Below are positions 29,012 to 38,594 of a DNA stretch of 64,000 nucleotides, piece by piece. Source of the stretch: Prevotella sp. oral taxon 299 str. F0039 (lineage in GTDB: Bacteria > Bacteroidota > Bacteroidia > Bacteroidales > Bacteroidaceae). The position numbers and the translations under genes were made by a program. The stretch is from NCBI RefSeq assembly GCF_000163055.2, contig NC_022124.1:62001-126000 (forward strand), read 5' to 3'. Each line of letters begins with the position of its first letter. Positions within the stretch are counted from its first letter, which is position 1. The notes under the pieces are model-generated. The model did no database searches. It was not told the origin of the DNA and saw only the letters and a list, made by a program, of their open reading frames with translations.

Positions 29012-29026
29012 AGATACAAGCTATCT

Positions 29027-29911
29027 TCAGATGCCACGTTTCGTGGTCGGTAATAACGGCTGTTTCTCTTTCACTTTGGATTGAGCAACGAGCCATTCAT
29101 TGATATCTTTGTGAGTTCGATAGCGAACAGAACCGTCTATGATAGATGGGCAAAAATGCTTCAAAACTTCAAACGATTTTCGTCCAGCATCATCATTGTC
29201 TAGAAAACTCTCAACTTGCTTGTAGCTTTTTATCTTCTCTTGAATGCGTGGCAAAAGAGCCAAAGAATTAAGAACTATGGTATCGCAAGTTGAAGAAGGA
29301 TTTAGTGTTTGCCACGAAAGAAAATCCATAAACCCTTCGAAGATTTGTAAAACGTCTGTGGCTTTACTAATAGTTGTAATTGCCTTCGGGGCGATACATC
29401 CTTTGAAATACATATTGCGGATTTCCCATCCCAAAGCATCGTTTGCAAATCCAATGGCATAGTATGTCCGATTCATATTTTGGAATAGAACTTCCGAGCA
29501 GTAGGCGCTGGCTACGGGAAGAGGAATAGCACGTGCTGCGAGATAGCGGAGCAAATAGGGATTGGAGAGCGGTTGCGCAGATAGGATTTCCAACTTGCGC
29601 TCAGAGAATTTTCTCTTACCGCCAAAAGAAAATTCTTGATGTGCTACTTGTTTAGCACCACTCAAAAGCCTGATGGCTTCGCTGATAGTGCAACGATGTA
29701 AAGCGCATACAAGGTCGATGATGTCACCATGTTCGCCCGAGCCGAAGTCGTACCACTGGTTGCGCTCTGTATTGACTTTGAAGGATGGTGTGCTTTCATT
29801 GCGCAGCGGAGAGTAGTACCAATAGTGAATGCCTTGTACTCGTGCTGGCGCATAGCCCTGTTGTTGCATATAATCTGTAATTGCGATTTGCTTGATGTGT
29901 TGTATTTCCAT
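29027..29911 (-). CDS. Primase with toprim-like domain
   Basis: 294 residues. The N-terminal part resembles the DnaG zinc-finger/primase N-domain in layout (YYSPLRNESTPSFKVN, WYDFGSGEHGDIIDLV). A toprim-like part follows, with LQIFEGFMDFLSW, IVLNSLAL and FLDNDDAGRKSFEVL, where Glu and the DND acidic residues bind metal. It would prime DNA replication of the element, with the helicase upstream in the same operon. It follows the helicase by 187 bases. Confidence 0.87.
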   Translation of the reverse strand: MEIQHIKQIAITDYMQQQGYAPARVQGIHYWYYSPLRNESTPSFKVNTERNQWYDFGSGEHGDIIDLVCALHRCTISEAIRLLSGAKQVAHQEFSFGGKRKFSERKLEILSAQPLSNPYLLRYLAARAIPLPVASAYCSEVLFQNMNRTYYAIGFANDALGWEIRNMYFKGCIAPKAITTISKATDVLQIFEGFMDFLSWQTLNPSSTCDTIVLNSLALLPRIQEKIKSYKQVESFLDNDDAGRKSFEVLKHFCPSIIDGSVRYRTHKDINEWLVAQSKVKEKQPLLPTTKRGI

Positions 29912-29986
29912 TGTGATGTTGTTTTAAGTTGAAATGAAATTGCTCTAGCCTTTTTCTTTTGGAGGCTGGTTGACTGCGGATTCTTG

Positions 29987-30095
29987 TTTGGTCGGACGGT
30001 CGTACACTATAGGCACCCATTTGCGACCGGCCAAACTTATTTCTCTTTGGTCGGGTTGGTTCAGGTATATATAGCCTGTGTCCGACTGACCAAAG
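29987..30095. repeat. Four alternating TTTGGTCGG-type repeats
   Basis: TTTGGTCGG occurs at 29987 and 30046 on the plus strand and, on the minus strand, as TTTGGCCGG (30027-30035) and TTTGGTCAG (30087-30095). This gives two inverted pairs in the gap between primase and helicase. It could be an operator or replication site. The same stretch is also an open, protein-like frame (see findings). Confidence 0.5.
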
Positions 30096-30098
30096 GTT

Positions 30099-31148
30099 TT
30101 AGGGTAGATAGTCTTGGTTGAGCCGATATTTTCCTCGTTCTTCCTTTATCAGCATACCTTTGTTGAGTAGAAATTGTAGAAGTTCTTTGATTTTGGTTTG
30201 CCCATAAGATTGCCCTACGACCTCCGCATAAGCCTTTTTGAGTGCTACGATAAGTTCGCCATAAGGCAATACTTTGCCCAAAAAGAAGGCCTGTGTTAAT
30301 ACTTTACGATGTTCCGTGTCGCTTAGTTCATGGTAAGAATAGCGGTGGGGTTTGCAATCTGCGTCCTTGTAAGAAGTATCGATTTCGGGAACGCATACCT
30401 CATCTTCCATTTCCTTGAGCCGAAAAGCGAATTTGTCAAAGGGTTTAGAACGGATGATGGCTGGAGCAACGATGCTTCGGTCGGGCAGCGTGTTGTCTTT
30501 CGTGATTTGCAAGACTGTCTCTGCTTTGTTGTTGAGTTCCGTGCCGATATGCCCTCGCGCGTTGTCGTCTCCTTTGTTGAGGTGAAGCACGGTCTGAATG
30601 TGAATATTCTGTTCGCTCGTCCACTGCATCAGGTCACCCACCAACTTGGTTGCCTCTGTGGAGTTGTTGATGTCGAGCATCAAATCTCGAATGCCGTCAA
30701 TGACTACCAGTCCCACGTTAGGCGTGTTGTAAATTGCATAACGGATGATTTCTCTGCGCTCATTAGGGTCAGCAATGGCTCTAAGGTGGCTAAATCTCAA
30801 ATATTCGGGTTCTCTATCAATCGGCAGTCCTGCTAATCGCAGAATGCGCTGCATCACGAGTTGGCAATGATAAGGGCTTTGTTCTGTGTCAAAGTAAAGA
30901 ATAGTACGTTTACTTTCAGGAAATGATGCTTTATATTCCAGCACCTGCCCATTGACAAGAGCTGCTGCAACGATGGCACTCACATTGAAAGTCTTCTTGG
31001 CTTTCGCCTTGCCTGTCGAGACACTAAAGTTGCCCAGTGTACCGATGATGGCTTCGCCTGCTTGCAGTACAACAGGAGGAAGCGCAAACTCATCGGTTAC
31101 ATGAATGAGAGACTTTCGCCAAATGTTTTCATAATCTGTCGTGTTCAT
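30099..31148 (-). CDS. RecA-like ATPase / RepA-type helicase
   Basis: 349 residues. The ATPase core begins GEAIIGTLGNFSVSTGKAKA (Walker A-type loop at about 35-48), then ILYFDTEQSPYHCQLVMQRI, VGLVVIDGIRDLMLD (Walker B) and HIQTVLHLNKGDDNARGHIG, as in RepA/DnaB-type replicative helicases of mobile elements. The C-terminus is a winged-helix-like region (KIKELLQFLLNKGMLIKEERGKYRL). It is coupled to DUF3853 by a four-base overlap. The stop may be premature: in another frame coding-like sequence continues for about 50 codons. Confidence 0.85.
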   Translation of the reverse strand: MNTTDYENIWRKSLIHVTDEFALPPVVLQAGEAIIGTLGNFSVSTGKAKAKKTFNVSAIVAAALVNGQVLEYKASFPESKRTILYFDTEQSPYHCQLVMQRILRLAGLPIDREPEYLRFSHLRAIADPNERREIIRYAIYNTPNVGLVVIDGIRDLMLDINNSTEATKLVGDLMQWTSEQNIHIQTVLHLNKGDDNARGHIGTELNNKAETVLQITKDNTLPDRSIVAPAIIRSKPFDKFAFRLKEMEDEVCVPEIDTSYKDADCKPHRYSYHELSDTEHRKVLTQAFFLGKVLPYGELIVALKKAYAEVVGQSYGQTKIKELLQFLLNKGMLIKEERGKYRLNQDYLP

Positions 31149-31453
31149 CCTCGTCCTCCTATCTTTCGTCCTGCCAATTCCAGCGCAAGGTCGGCATCAA
31201 CAATAATCTTACGACCCACTTGTGTAATGGCACGATTGATTTTACCACTCTGCTTGATGCGGTTAGCTGTAGGCAAACTACACCCGAAGAGGCGTGCAAT
31301 GCCTGCTAAGCCGTACACATACCGTTTTTCTTCTTTGGAGGAAGCCTTTGTCGTTTCTCCACTTGTGGACATATTGCCGTGCTGTGCAAGGAAAAGCAAA
31401 TCTTCACCGGTCATCTGCCAAACAGGTTTTCCCAATAATTCGTTTATCGTCAT
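31145..31453 (-). CDS. DUF3853 family DNA-binding protein
   Basis: 102 residues. It has an excisionase-like helix-turn-helix (GLAGIARLFGCSLPTANRIKQSG) and the end block VDADLALELAGRKI, typical of DUF3853 proteins, which precede helicase/primase genes in Bacteroidetes mobile elements. It is first in the minus-strand replication operon, reading divergently from the XRE gene. It probably regulates or directs replication or excision. Confidence 0.85.
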   Translation of the reverse strand: MTINELLGKPVWQMTGEDLLFLAQHGNMSTSGETTKASSKEEKRYVYGLAGIARLFGCSLPTANRIKQSGKINRAITQVGRKIIVDADLALELAGRKIGGRG

Positions 31454-31772
31454 AACTCGATTGTTTTGAAATGAATAACTTGCCCTTGCGCACAGGGCTT
31501 TTAGTCAGGTCTGACGATGCAAAAATAGAGGGCTTTTTATGTTATTCCAAGAGGCAGGGATGTAACGGGAAGTATCGGGAAATGCAAGGAAATCAAGGAC
31601 TATCAAAACCGCTCAATACATAGTCAAAAAGTGGGCTGTTTTGGAAAAAAGTACGTTGTTAATTAATCATCATTGATTGTTAAAGAGATTACTTTTTGTG
31701 TCCCTCGTTGGAAGAATTATTTTCATTAGCGTGAAAGTTCCGTTTTTCTTCGTTTTATTCATTATAAGTTCA

Positions 31773-31780
31773 TATCTTTG
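31773..31780 (+). promoter_or_regulatory. Promoter -7 box of the XRE/DUF262 operon
   Basis: TATCTTTG 30 bases before the XRE start. The 356-base divergent gap (31454-31809) holds no gene and must carry the promoters of both operons; no clear minus-strand -7 box was found. Confidence 0.6.
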
Positions 31781-31809
31781 TAACAAATATCGAGTTATAC
31801 AATCATCTA

Positions 31810-32013
31810 ATGGGACAGAAGAAAGAACATAGCAACCTCATTAAGGAACATTTGAAGAAGCGAGGTATAACCCAAACATGGCTTTCCAAAGAGTTGGGTA
31901 TTAGTTTTAGCATTACCAACGCATACGTTTGCAATCGCAAGCAACCCAACCTCACCACCATCTTTAAAGTGGCGGACTTGCTCAATGTTTCACCGAAAGA
32001 ATTAGTAGAATAA
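31810..32013 (+). CDS. XRE-family transcriptional regulator
   Basis: 67 residues, essentially one Cro/CI-type helix-turn-helix: LIKEHLKKRGITQTWLSKEL, ISFSITNAYVCNRKQPNLTT and VADLLNVSPKELVE. It starts 10 bases before the first DUF262 gene, so it likely controls the cargo operon, as small XRE proteins do for restriction systems (C-protein style). An autorepressor role is inferred from the divergent layout. Confidence 0.88.
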   Translation: MGQKKEHSNLIKEHLKKRGITQTWLSKELGISFSITNAYVCNRKQPNLTTIFKVADLLNVSPKELVE

Positions 32014-32022
32014 AACGACTAT

Positions 32023-33975
32023 ATGGAAAATAATATCAAACAATATGCTATTGGCGAAATCCTTGACGGTAGATACTTTTATATTCCTGCCTATCAAAGA
32101 GGTTATAGATGGACAGAAAAACAAGTCGGGGATTTACTCAGAGATTTGCTCTGCTTTGCTAATGATAGTAAAAGTGATGAAGATTTTTATTGTCTACAAC
32201 CAATTATTGCATGTCCTATAACAGAAGAAAAGAAATTGAAAGAACTCTTCAAAAGTGTTTACGACAAAAATTTATTAGAAAAAGGCGTATGGGAAATCAT
32301 TGATGGACAGCAAAGGCTCACTACCATATTTCTACTTTATAAGTATCTTATTGCCAAAAAGGGATGGAATGCAGAAACTCTGAAAGAAGAGGAAGATGGT
32401 AAAGAACTATATCATATTTTCTATGCGACACGTGAAGACTCTGCAACTTTCTTGGAAAGTTTGAATCTTGACATAGTAAAAGGTGGAGATGATTTTAAAA
32501 GTAACATCGACTTTTATCATATGGCATCAGCATTCAAACTCATTGATAGCTGGATCAAGAATGAAGGTAAAGAGATAAATCAGCGATATAAACTTGGTGG
32601 TAGTTTGGAAACAGTCAGAAGTTCATTCTTTGCATTACTCAATGGTATGAGAGATACAAAGAGTGGTTCTGTCCAGGTTTTGTGGTATGAATTGTCTGAA
32701 AACAAATCACAAAGTAGCATAAAGGAGTTTCAAAAAATCAATACAGGCAAAATTAGATTAACTGATGCAGAATTGATTAAAGGACTTTTCTTGCTTAATA
32801 GAAATTTTGAACAAAGTTCCAAATACATTAGGCAATCTACCCTTGCCATAGAATGGGAATTTATTGAAAATACTCTTCATGCAAATAATTTTTGGTATTT
32901 TCTCCAGAAGAAAGGAACAGATATGCCAAACCGCATTGACTTACTTTTCTCACTGATATACAAAATTCACAAGATAAAAGACTTTGAAGAAGAACGTTTT
33001 TCTGATATTTTGAAAGAAGCCGATAATGATATCCTTGATACAAGAAAGAGTGTGATTTTCAGATATTACTGTGATATGTTTGAAGGTAAGCAAGGTGAAG
33101 AATTGCAAATTGCTGTAGCAGAGGCATGGAAAGAAGTAATGACATTATTTAGGACACTTGACGATTGGTTTTACACTCCTGCTACTTACAATTATATTGG
33201 GCTATTAAGTCAATGTGGTGAAGATATAACAAGACTCATTTATTATTATGATCATATGCCTGAAAATGCAACCCAAGAGGATTTTATTGATTATCTCAAA
33301 GACCGAATCAAGTTCTATTTAAGAAGTATAAAAAGAGACGAAGAAGGCAAAATCGTTACATCATATAAAGACAGAAAAAACATTTATCGTATTCTTTTGA
33401 CATTGAATATACATCTTTTAAATGTTCAAAACTCGAAACTTAAATCAGAATCAGATATATATAAATTCCCATTTGATGTACTCAACGCACAAGATTGGGA
33501 CATTGAACACATAGATTCATTCCACACTAATGCTCTAAAGAAAGATGAACTCAAAAGGGAATGGATAGAAACCGCAAGGAGTGATAGAAAAGACTTTTTA
33601 TCTGTACAAGAACAACAAGAGATTGACCAAAAACTGGAAAATAAAGAATATGATACAGTCATTGATCTTCTTAAGAAAAATGCTGGTGAAACAGAGATGG
33701 ATGAAGAAATCAAAAACAGTATCGGAAACCTGACACTATTGGATGCAGAAACAAACCACTCGTATGGTAATAGTTTGTTCTGCACAAAACGCCGTATCAT
33801 TATTGATAGAATAAAGCAAGGAGTATTTATCCCCGCTGCCACTCAATATATTTTCTCAAAATTTTACGATGACAAAGGTACAAATCGGTCCATTTGGGCA
33901 AAGGAAGATATGGAGTCGTATCATAAATACATTATATGTATGTTAAACGAATATTTACCTGAATATAATCAATAA
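32023..33975 (+). CDS. DUF262/DUF1524 protein (GmrSD-like endonuclease)
   Basis: 650 residues. The N-terminal DUF262 domain has YIPAYQRGYRWTEKQV and the ParB/Srx-like nucleotide-binding block WEIIDGQQRLTTIFLLYKYL. The C-terminal DUF1524 HNH nuclease has DWDIEHIDSFHTNALK, then IGNLTLLDAETNHSYGN and the following KRRIIIDRI. This is the GmrS-GmrD fusion plan of type IV restriction enzymes, which cut modified (glucosylated or methylated) invading DNA with NTP hydrolysis. The HNH histidines and asparagines are intact. The next DUF262 gene begins 4 bases later, so the two work as a unit. Confidence 0.88.
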   Translation: MENNIKQYAIGEILDGRYFYIPAYQRGYRWTEKQVGDLLRDLLCFANDSKSDEDFYCLQPIIACPITEEKKLKELFKSVYDKNLLEKGVWEIIDGQQRLTTIFLLYKYLIAKKGWNAETLKEEEDGKELYHIFYATREDSATFLESLNLDIVKGGDDFKSNIDFYHMASAFKLIDSWIKNEGKEINQRYKLGGSLETVRSSFFALLNGMRDTKSGSVQVLWYELSENKSQSSIKEFQKINTGKIRLTDAELIKGLFLLNRNFEQSSKYIRQSTLAIEWEFIENTLHANNFWYFLQKKGTDMPNRIDLLFSLIYKIHKIKDFEEERFSDILKEADNDILDTRKSVIFRYYCDMFEGKQGEELQIAVAEAWKEVMTLFRTLDDWFYTPATYNYIGLLSQCGEDITRLIYYYDHMPENATQEDFIDYLKDRIKFYLRSIKRDEEGKIVTSYKDRKNIYRILLTLNIHLLNVQNSKLKSESDIYKFPFDVLNAQDWDIEHIDSFHTNALKKDELKREWIETARSDRKDFLSVQEQQEIDQKLENKEYDTVIDLLKKNAGETEMDEEIKNSIGNLTLLDAETNHSYGNSLFCTKRRIIIDRIKQGVFIPAATQYIFSKFYDDKGTNRSIWAKEDMESYHKYIICMLNEYLPEYNQ

Positions 33976-33979
33976 AGGC

Positions 33980-36463
33980 ATGGACTATAGATTTTCATTT
34001 ACAGATCTTTTCACAAAGGAAGTTGACTTTGACAAAGATAATCAGGTTAAAGTTTCAAGTATTGTAATACCTCAGATTCAACGACCATACGCACAAGGAC
34101 GTACTGACGGAGTATGTACATACATCAGAAATATGTTTCTTGATGAAATCTTTGAAAACCTCACCAGTGGCAATGATGACATTTTCGACCTTAATTTTAT
34201 ATATGGCATTATAAAATCAAATAATAATGAATATAGAATGGAACTGTTGGATGGTCAACAAAGGCTGACCACACTTTTCTTATTATATTGGTATATTACA
34301 AATGCAGAATTAGATATTAACCAGCCTGAAAGTAAATTTATCAGGGATTGTCTTTCAAAATTCCTTTATGAAACAAGAACAACATCTACAGTCTTCTGCC
34401 AAGAATTATCATCATACAAGGTAGAATTAGGGAATAAGACTCCCAAAGAGGTTATTCGTAATTCTAAATGGTATTTCAAATCATTTGATCGTGATAGCAC
34501 AATCAGTGCAATGCTTACGATGCTCAATGCTATACATGATAGATATACACAGCAGAAACAAAGAAGTCTTTTCGCAAGACTTCAGAAGCTCCAATTCTAC
34601 GTGAAGTCACTCGGGGTATTCAACCTATCTGAGGAATTATACATAAAAATGAATGCAAGAGGTTTGCAGCTAAGTCCGTTTGAAAACTTTAAAGCCGATT
34701 TGACAAATTTCATCTCACAAAAAGAATATGGTCATTTTCAAGAAATGATGCCACTATACAAAGATGGTACTGCTGATGAAGTATCGTTCCACTTCAACTT
34801 TTCTGTCAAATTAGATGCGAAGTGGGTTGACATATTCTGGAAGAATGGTGCGGAAGATTTTGATAATGCCTACATGAGCTTTTTCTCACGGTTCTTCGCT
34901 TGTAAATATATTATTGCAAGCAAGAATGATGTTAGCGACAGGGATATGCGAACCGATAAAACTATTAGGATTCTCTACACTAATGCAGAAGAACAAATAG
35001 GCGGCAATGAGTATTGGGGGTTCAAACCATTTGAAACATTATTAGATGAACACCCTGAATATGTTGAAACCTTAGACAAAGTGCTGGATGTGTTGTATTC
35101 TAACGAAAGAATAATCTATAAAAATATGCTTCCTATATGGGATAAAAATAATGAATTGGCAGGCGACGACTTCTATTGCAATACATCATCCAAGATAAGT
35201 CATATAAAACTCATTGCTTTATCGGCTGTGATTGAATATATAGAAGCAATGGATAGTTTTGACATATCTACATTTGAATGTTGGATGAGAGTTGTATGGA
35301 ATGTAATTGAAAATACAAACATTGATGGTCTAACCCCCGTTTCATCCTTGATTCGTAAACTCTCTATGGTCATTCACTTTGTAGCAACAAAAATGGGAAC
35401 TGAAAAATCCTTCTACAAAGCATTAAGCCAATGGGGGATAGAAAATTCTACAGAAAAAGAAAATCGCGCTTTATTAGAAGAGGTTGAAAAAGCAAAACGT
35501 ATTTCGGAAGATCCACTTTGGGAAGATATATGGAAAGATGTTGAAAAACACCCTTTCTTTAAGGGAATGGTAACATTCTTCTATGATCCTGCTATGTCTA
35601 AACAAGATTATGCACATAATGCAAAATTTGTGAAGAGTATGTTTGATGAGAAAGGAATCACAAAAGAATATAGAGACAAACATATCCTTATTCGAGCAAT
35701 AGTAAGCCAATTTAATACATGGAATGAAGTTAATCGATTATATGTAACAGAAAGAGCGGAAAATAACAAATTCTTAAAGAATATTCTTGCATCTAATGAA
35801 AAAGTTAGAGCTATGTTTACACACATTGCAAACAATAATTCTATATTAGACGTAAAAGCGAACCTTCAGCATTATATTGATGATGCCAAGGAACCTCAAG
35901 CATGGGAGGATGCAGATACAAATGGTATCCTTGCTTTTGAAACTGCAACAAAACGTTTGCGGAAAGACATTAAAATGTATGATTGGATCTCCAAAGTAGA
36001 ACGTGAACGAAATGAATGTTTCCGGGTATGTTGGTTTGAGGGGCATATTATGTTTGCCATTCCAAGAAAATGGTATGCCAAAATCGCTCTTGATACAGAA
36101 AGAGCAAAGATGGCAAATGACCTTTGCGAGAGTTATGGCTTTGAATTCTATGATGAGGAGCAGAAAGCAATGTATGACAAATACAAAGATTGCTTTGGAA
36201 ACTATATCTGGATAAAACAGGACAGAACTAATTGCACATTGTGGATAGGCTTTGATTTAAATCATGAGCTAAAGATTCGAATAGAGTGTAAAACAAAGAA
36301 GTATGCAAAGGAGTTGTATGAAATATTTGACAGTACAAGTTATATAGACGAAGGGGAAAAATGTATTCAATTTGAAAACTTGACTCATTACACAAAATGT
36401 AAGACATACAACAAACTCTGTAAAGTTATAGAATCTATATATGAAGCCATACCAGAAGCTTAA
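33980..36463 (+). CDS. Second DUF262 protein, without a recognisable HNH
   Basis: 827 residues. The DUF262 blocks are clear (VIPQIQRPYAQGRTDGVCTY at about 28-47, then MELLDGQQRLTTLFLLYWYI near 86-105, and NLSEELYIKMNARGLQLSPF near 215). After about residue 300 there is a long unassigned region and a C-terminal part (WIGFDLNHELKIRIECKT) that lacks the His-Asn nuclease block of its neighbour. It may be the recognition or regulatory partner of the fused nuclease. Tandem DUF262 genes of this kind occur in defence islands. The specific role is unknown. Confidence 0.8.
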   Translation: MDYRFSFTDLFTKEVDFDKDNQVKVSSIVIPQIQRPYAQGRTDGVCTYIRNMFLDEIFENLTSGNDDIFDLNFIYGIIKSNNNEYRMELLDGQQRLTTLFLLYWYITNAELDINQPESKFIRDCLSKFLYETRTTSTVFCQELSSYKVELGNKTPKEVIRNSKWYFKSFDRDSTISAMLTMLNAIHDRYTQQKQRSLFARLQKLQFYVKSLGVFNLSEELYIKMNARGLQLSPFENFKADLTNFISQKEYGHFQEMMPLYKDGTADEVSFHFNFSVKLDAKWVDIFWKNGAEDFDNAYMSFFSRFFACKYIIASKNDVSDRDMRTDKTIRILYTNAEEQIGGNEYWGFKPFETLLDEHPEYVETLDKVLDVLYSNERIIYKNMLPIWDKNNELAGDDFYCNTSSKISHIKLIALSAVIEYIEAMDSFDISTFECWMRVVWNVIENTNIDGLTPVSSLIRKLSMVIHFVATKMGTEKSFYKALSQWGIENSTEKENRALLEEVEKAKRISEDPLWEDIWKDVEKHPFFKGMVTFFYDPAMSKQDYAHNAKFVKSMFDEKGITKEYRDKHILIRAIVSQFNTWNEVNRLYVTERAENNKFLKNILASNEKVRAMFTHIANNNSILDVKANLQHYIDDAKEPQAWEDADTNGILAFETATKRLRKDIKMYDWISKVERERNECFRVCWFEGHIMFAIPRKWYAKIALDTERAKMANDLCESYGFEFYDEEQKAMYDKYKDCFGNYIWIKQDRTNCTLWIGFDLNHELKIRIECKTKKYAKELYEIFDSTSYIDEGEKCIQFENLTHYTKCKTYNKLCKVIESIYEAIPEA

Positions 36464-36477
36464 AGGAAGGTTGCAAT

Positions 36478-37485
36478 ATGATGAAGAATAACAACAATCT
36501 CATCATTTACCAAGACGACAATGGTTTGATAAAGGTTAATGTGCGCTTTGCTGACGAAGATGTATGGCTCACGCAAGGGCAATTGGCAGAGATTTATGAT
36601 ACAACACAACAGAATATAGCCCTACATATCAAGAATATCTACGCCGACAAAGAATTGGCAGACGAGGCAACTCACAAGAAATTCTTGTTAGTTCGACAGG
36701 AGGGCAATCGCAACGTACAGCGCAGCATCGACCACTACAATCTTGATATGATCATTGCGCTGGGTTATCGAGTGCAATCGCAGGTAGCAACACGCTTTCG
36801 TCGTTGGGCTACCGAACGACTGCATGAGTATATACAGAAGGGATTTGCGATGGATGATGATCGGCTGAAACAAGGAGGCAACCGCTATTTTCGAGAATTG
36901 CTGCAACGCATTCGAGACATTCGAGCTTCGGAGCGCAACTTTTATCAGCAGGTAACAGACATCTACGCCACGTCTGTGGATTATGACCCGCGCACTGACC
37001 TCACCCACACATTCTTCGCTACTGTGCAGAATAAACTCCACTATGCCGTACACGAACACACGGCTGCAGAAATTATCTACGACCGTGTGGATAGTGAAAA
37101 ACCTCTCGTTGGCATGACCAATTTCAAAGGCAACTATATTACTAAGGATGATGTAAAGATAGCTAAGAATTACCTCACCGGAAAAGAACTGCAACGGCTC
37201 AACCTACTTGTGTCGCAATTTTTAGACTTTGCCGAGTTTCAAGCCCTTGAAGAACGCCCCATGCGTATGGCAGACTGGATTTCAGCTCTTGACAACCAAA
37301 TCATAGCTCTGCGACGCAAACTGTTGGAAGGCAAAGGAAGTGTATCGCACCAAGAAGCAATAGAAAAAGCCGAGCGAGAATTCAATATATACCGCCAAAG
37401 AGAAATGGCTCAACTTGAAAGCGACTTCGACAAAATGGTAAAGCGACTTCCCAAAGGAGGACAGAATCCTCTCCTAAAAGAATAA
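36478..37485 (+). CDS. RhuM family protein
   Basis: 335 residues matching the RhuM family: DEDVWLTQGQLAEIYDTTQQ, VQRSIDHYNLDMIIALGYRV, QVATRFRRWATERLHEYIQKG and ERPMRMADWISALD. It is a cytoplasmic DNA-binding-like protein common in restriction-modification and other defence operons; its activity is not established. It follows the second DUF262 gene by 14 bases and so belongs to the same operon. Confidence 0.88.
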   Translation: MMKNNNNLIIYQDDNGLIKVNVRFADEDVWLTQGQLAEIYDTTQQNIALHIKNIYADKELADEATHKKFLLVRQEGNRNVQRSIDHYNLDMIIALGYRVQSQVATRFRRWATERLHEYIQKGFAMDDDRLKQGGNRYFRELLQRIRDIRASERNFYQQVTDIYATSVDYDPRTDLTHTFFATVQNKLHYAVHEHTAAEIIYDRVDSEKPLVGMTNFKGNYITKDDVKIAKNYLTGKELQRLNLLVSQFLDFAEFQALEERPMRMADWISALDNQIIALRRKLLEGKGSVSHQEAIEKAEREFNIYRQREMAQLESDFDKMVKRLPKGGQNPLLKE

Positions 37486-37592
37486 TATTCTTTCATTTGA
37501 AAGCTATTATGATGTAGCTTTTTCTTGATAATGAAGTTTTTGATTTTAAAACATTAAACACGTGCTCTGACGAGAAGTAATTGAAAATAAAT

Positions 37593-38594
37593 ATGGCACA
37601 TAACCCCAAACTCAATGTTTACATAATTAGTCTTAAGCCTAAAAAGCAAGATGAAAATAAAACCTTTAGAGATTTTTTGAAAGAAAAATATGCGAAGAAC
37701 TCAGATATGTCTGATAAGGCTCTAATGAAATATCTTTTTACCTCTTTCATCAATGGTGTGGGACAAGACGAGTTTCATAAAGATGACAAAAGTAAAAAGG
37801 TCATTGGTATAGACGATGGTAATATGCTGCCAATGACTCTATATTCAGATACTTGGATGATAGATGGTGTTATTGAAGGAGGTAAGTATGGTATATTAAG
37901 AGAATATCAAGACACAGAGAAAAAAGAAGGTAAAACTGAAATTAAACCGAATTATGCAGTCTTGGATAAGTATTACATACTTTTGAACCCTATCTTAAAT
38001 GACAAGTATGCAGTGTTGTTAACTCAATCCTATACAGAAGAAAGTATTCAAGGTCCTATAAATGAATTCATAAGAGAATTATTGGGAGGATGTGATAATT
38101 ACTTCAAGGTAGATGTGGAACCATTTGTTCCAAAACGGCTCAAAGAAAAATATGAAAAATCTGCAGCTATACGAATGTTCAGTTTTACATCGCCTTTGCC
38201 ACTGTCAGAAAGTCTTCGCAAAAAAGTAACAGAGGCAGCACAAGAATTTGAGGTTGAGGTTCGTATAAGACCTGTCAACCAGAAACTACCTATATATTCA
38301 GAAGGAACAAGAGAAATTATGCAAGAAGTTTCAAAAATGACGCTTGATCAACAGCCCCTCGGCGAAGGTAAAGGCCGTATCTATACCGCTGATGAACAGG
38401 GAAGAAATGCTAATTATGACATCTCAAAGGATATTCAAAGTATAAGACCGACTATTTATCTTTCGGATGAAGGAATTACTTCTGACGAGAAAACAGGACT
38501 TCCTGATTTCAAAGCCATACAGGAATATTGCCACAAACTTTTAAAAGAAATCAAAGTTGAGCGAAATATAAATCAGGATATTTATGAGTTTTAG
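37593..38594 (+). CDS. Unrecognised cytoplasmic protein paired with membrane gene
   Basis: 333 residues from the ATG at 37593 (a TTG at 37581 would add four residues). I do not recognise the family with confidence. It is charged and soluble: LNVYIISLKPKKQDENKTFR at the start, a beta-rich middle (NYAVLDKYYILLNPILNDKY), and IRMFSFTSPLPLSESLRKKV near 200. There are no membrane spans. It overlaps the following membrane-protein gene by 11 bases, so the two are translationally coupled. It follows RhuM by 108 bases and may be a separate cassette. The layout (soluble sensor plus small membrane protein) is that of several abortive-infection systems, but this is inference. Confidence 0.7.
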   Translation: MAHNPKLNVYIISLKPKKQDENKTFRDFLKEKYAKNSDMSDKALMKYLFTSFINGVGQDEFHKDDKSKKVIGIDDGNMLPMTLYSDTWMIDGVIEGGKYGILREYQDTEKKEGKTEIKPNYAVLDKYYILLNPILNDKYAVLLTQSYTEESIQGPINEFIRELLGGCDNYFKVDVEPFVPKRLKEKYEKSAAIRMFSFTSPLPLSESLRKKVTEAAQEFEVEVRIRPVNQKLPIYSEGTREIMQEVSKMTLDQQPLGEGKGRIYTADEQGRNANYDISKDIQSIRPTIYLSDEGITSDEKTGLPDFKAIQEYCHKLLKEIKVERNINQDIYEF

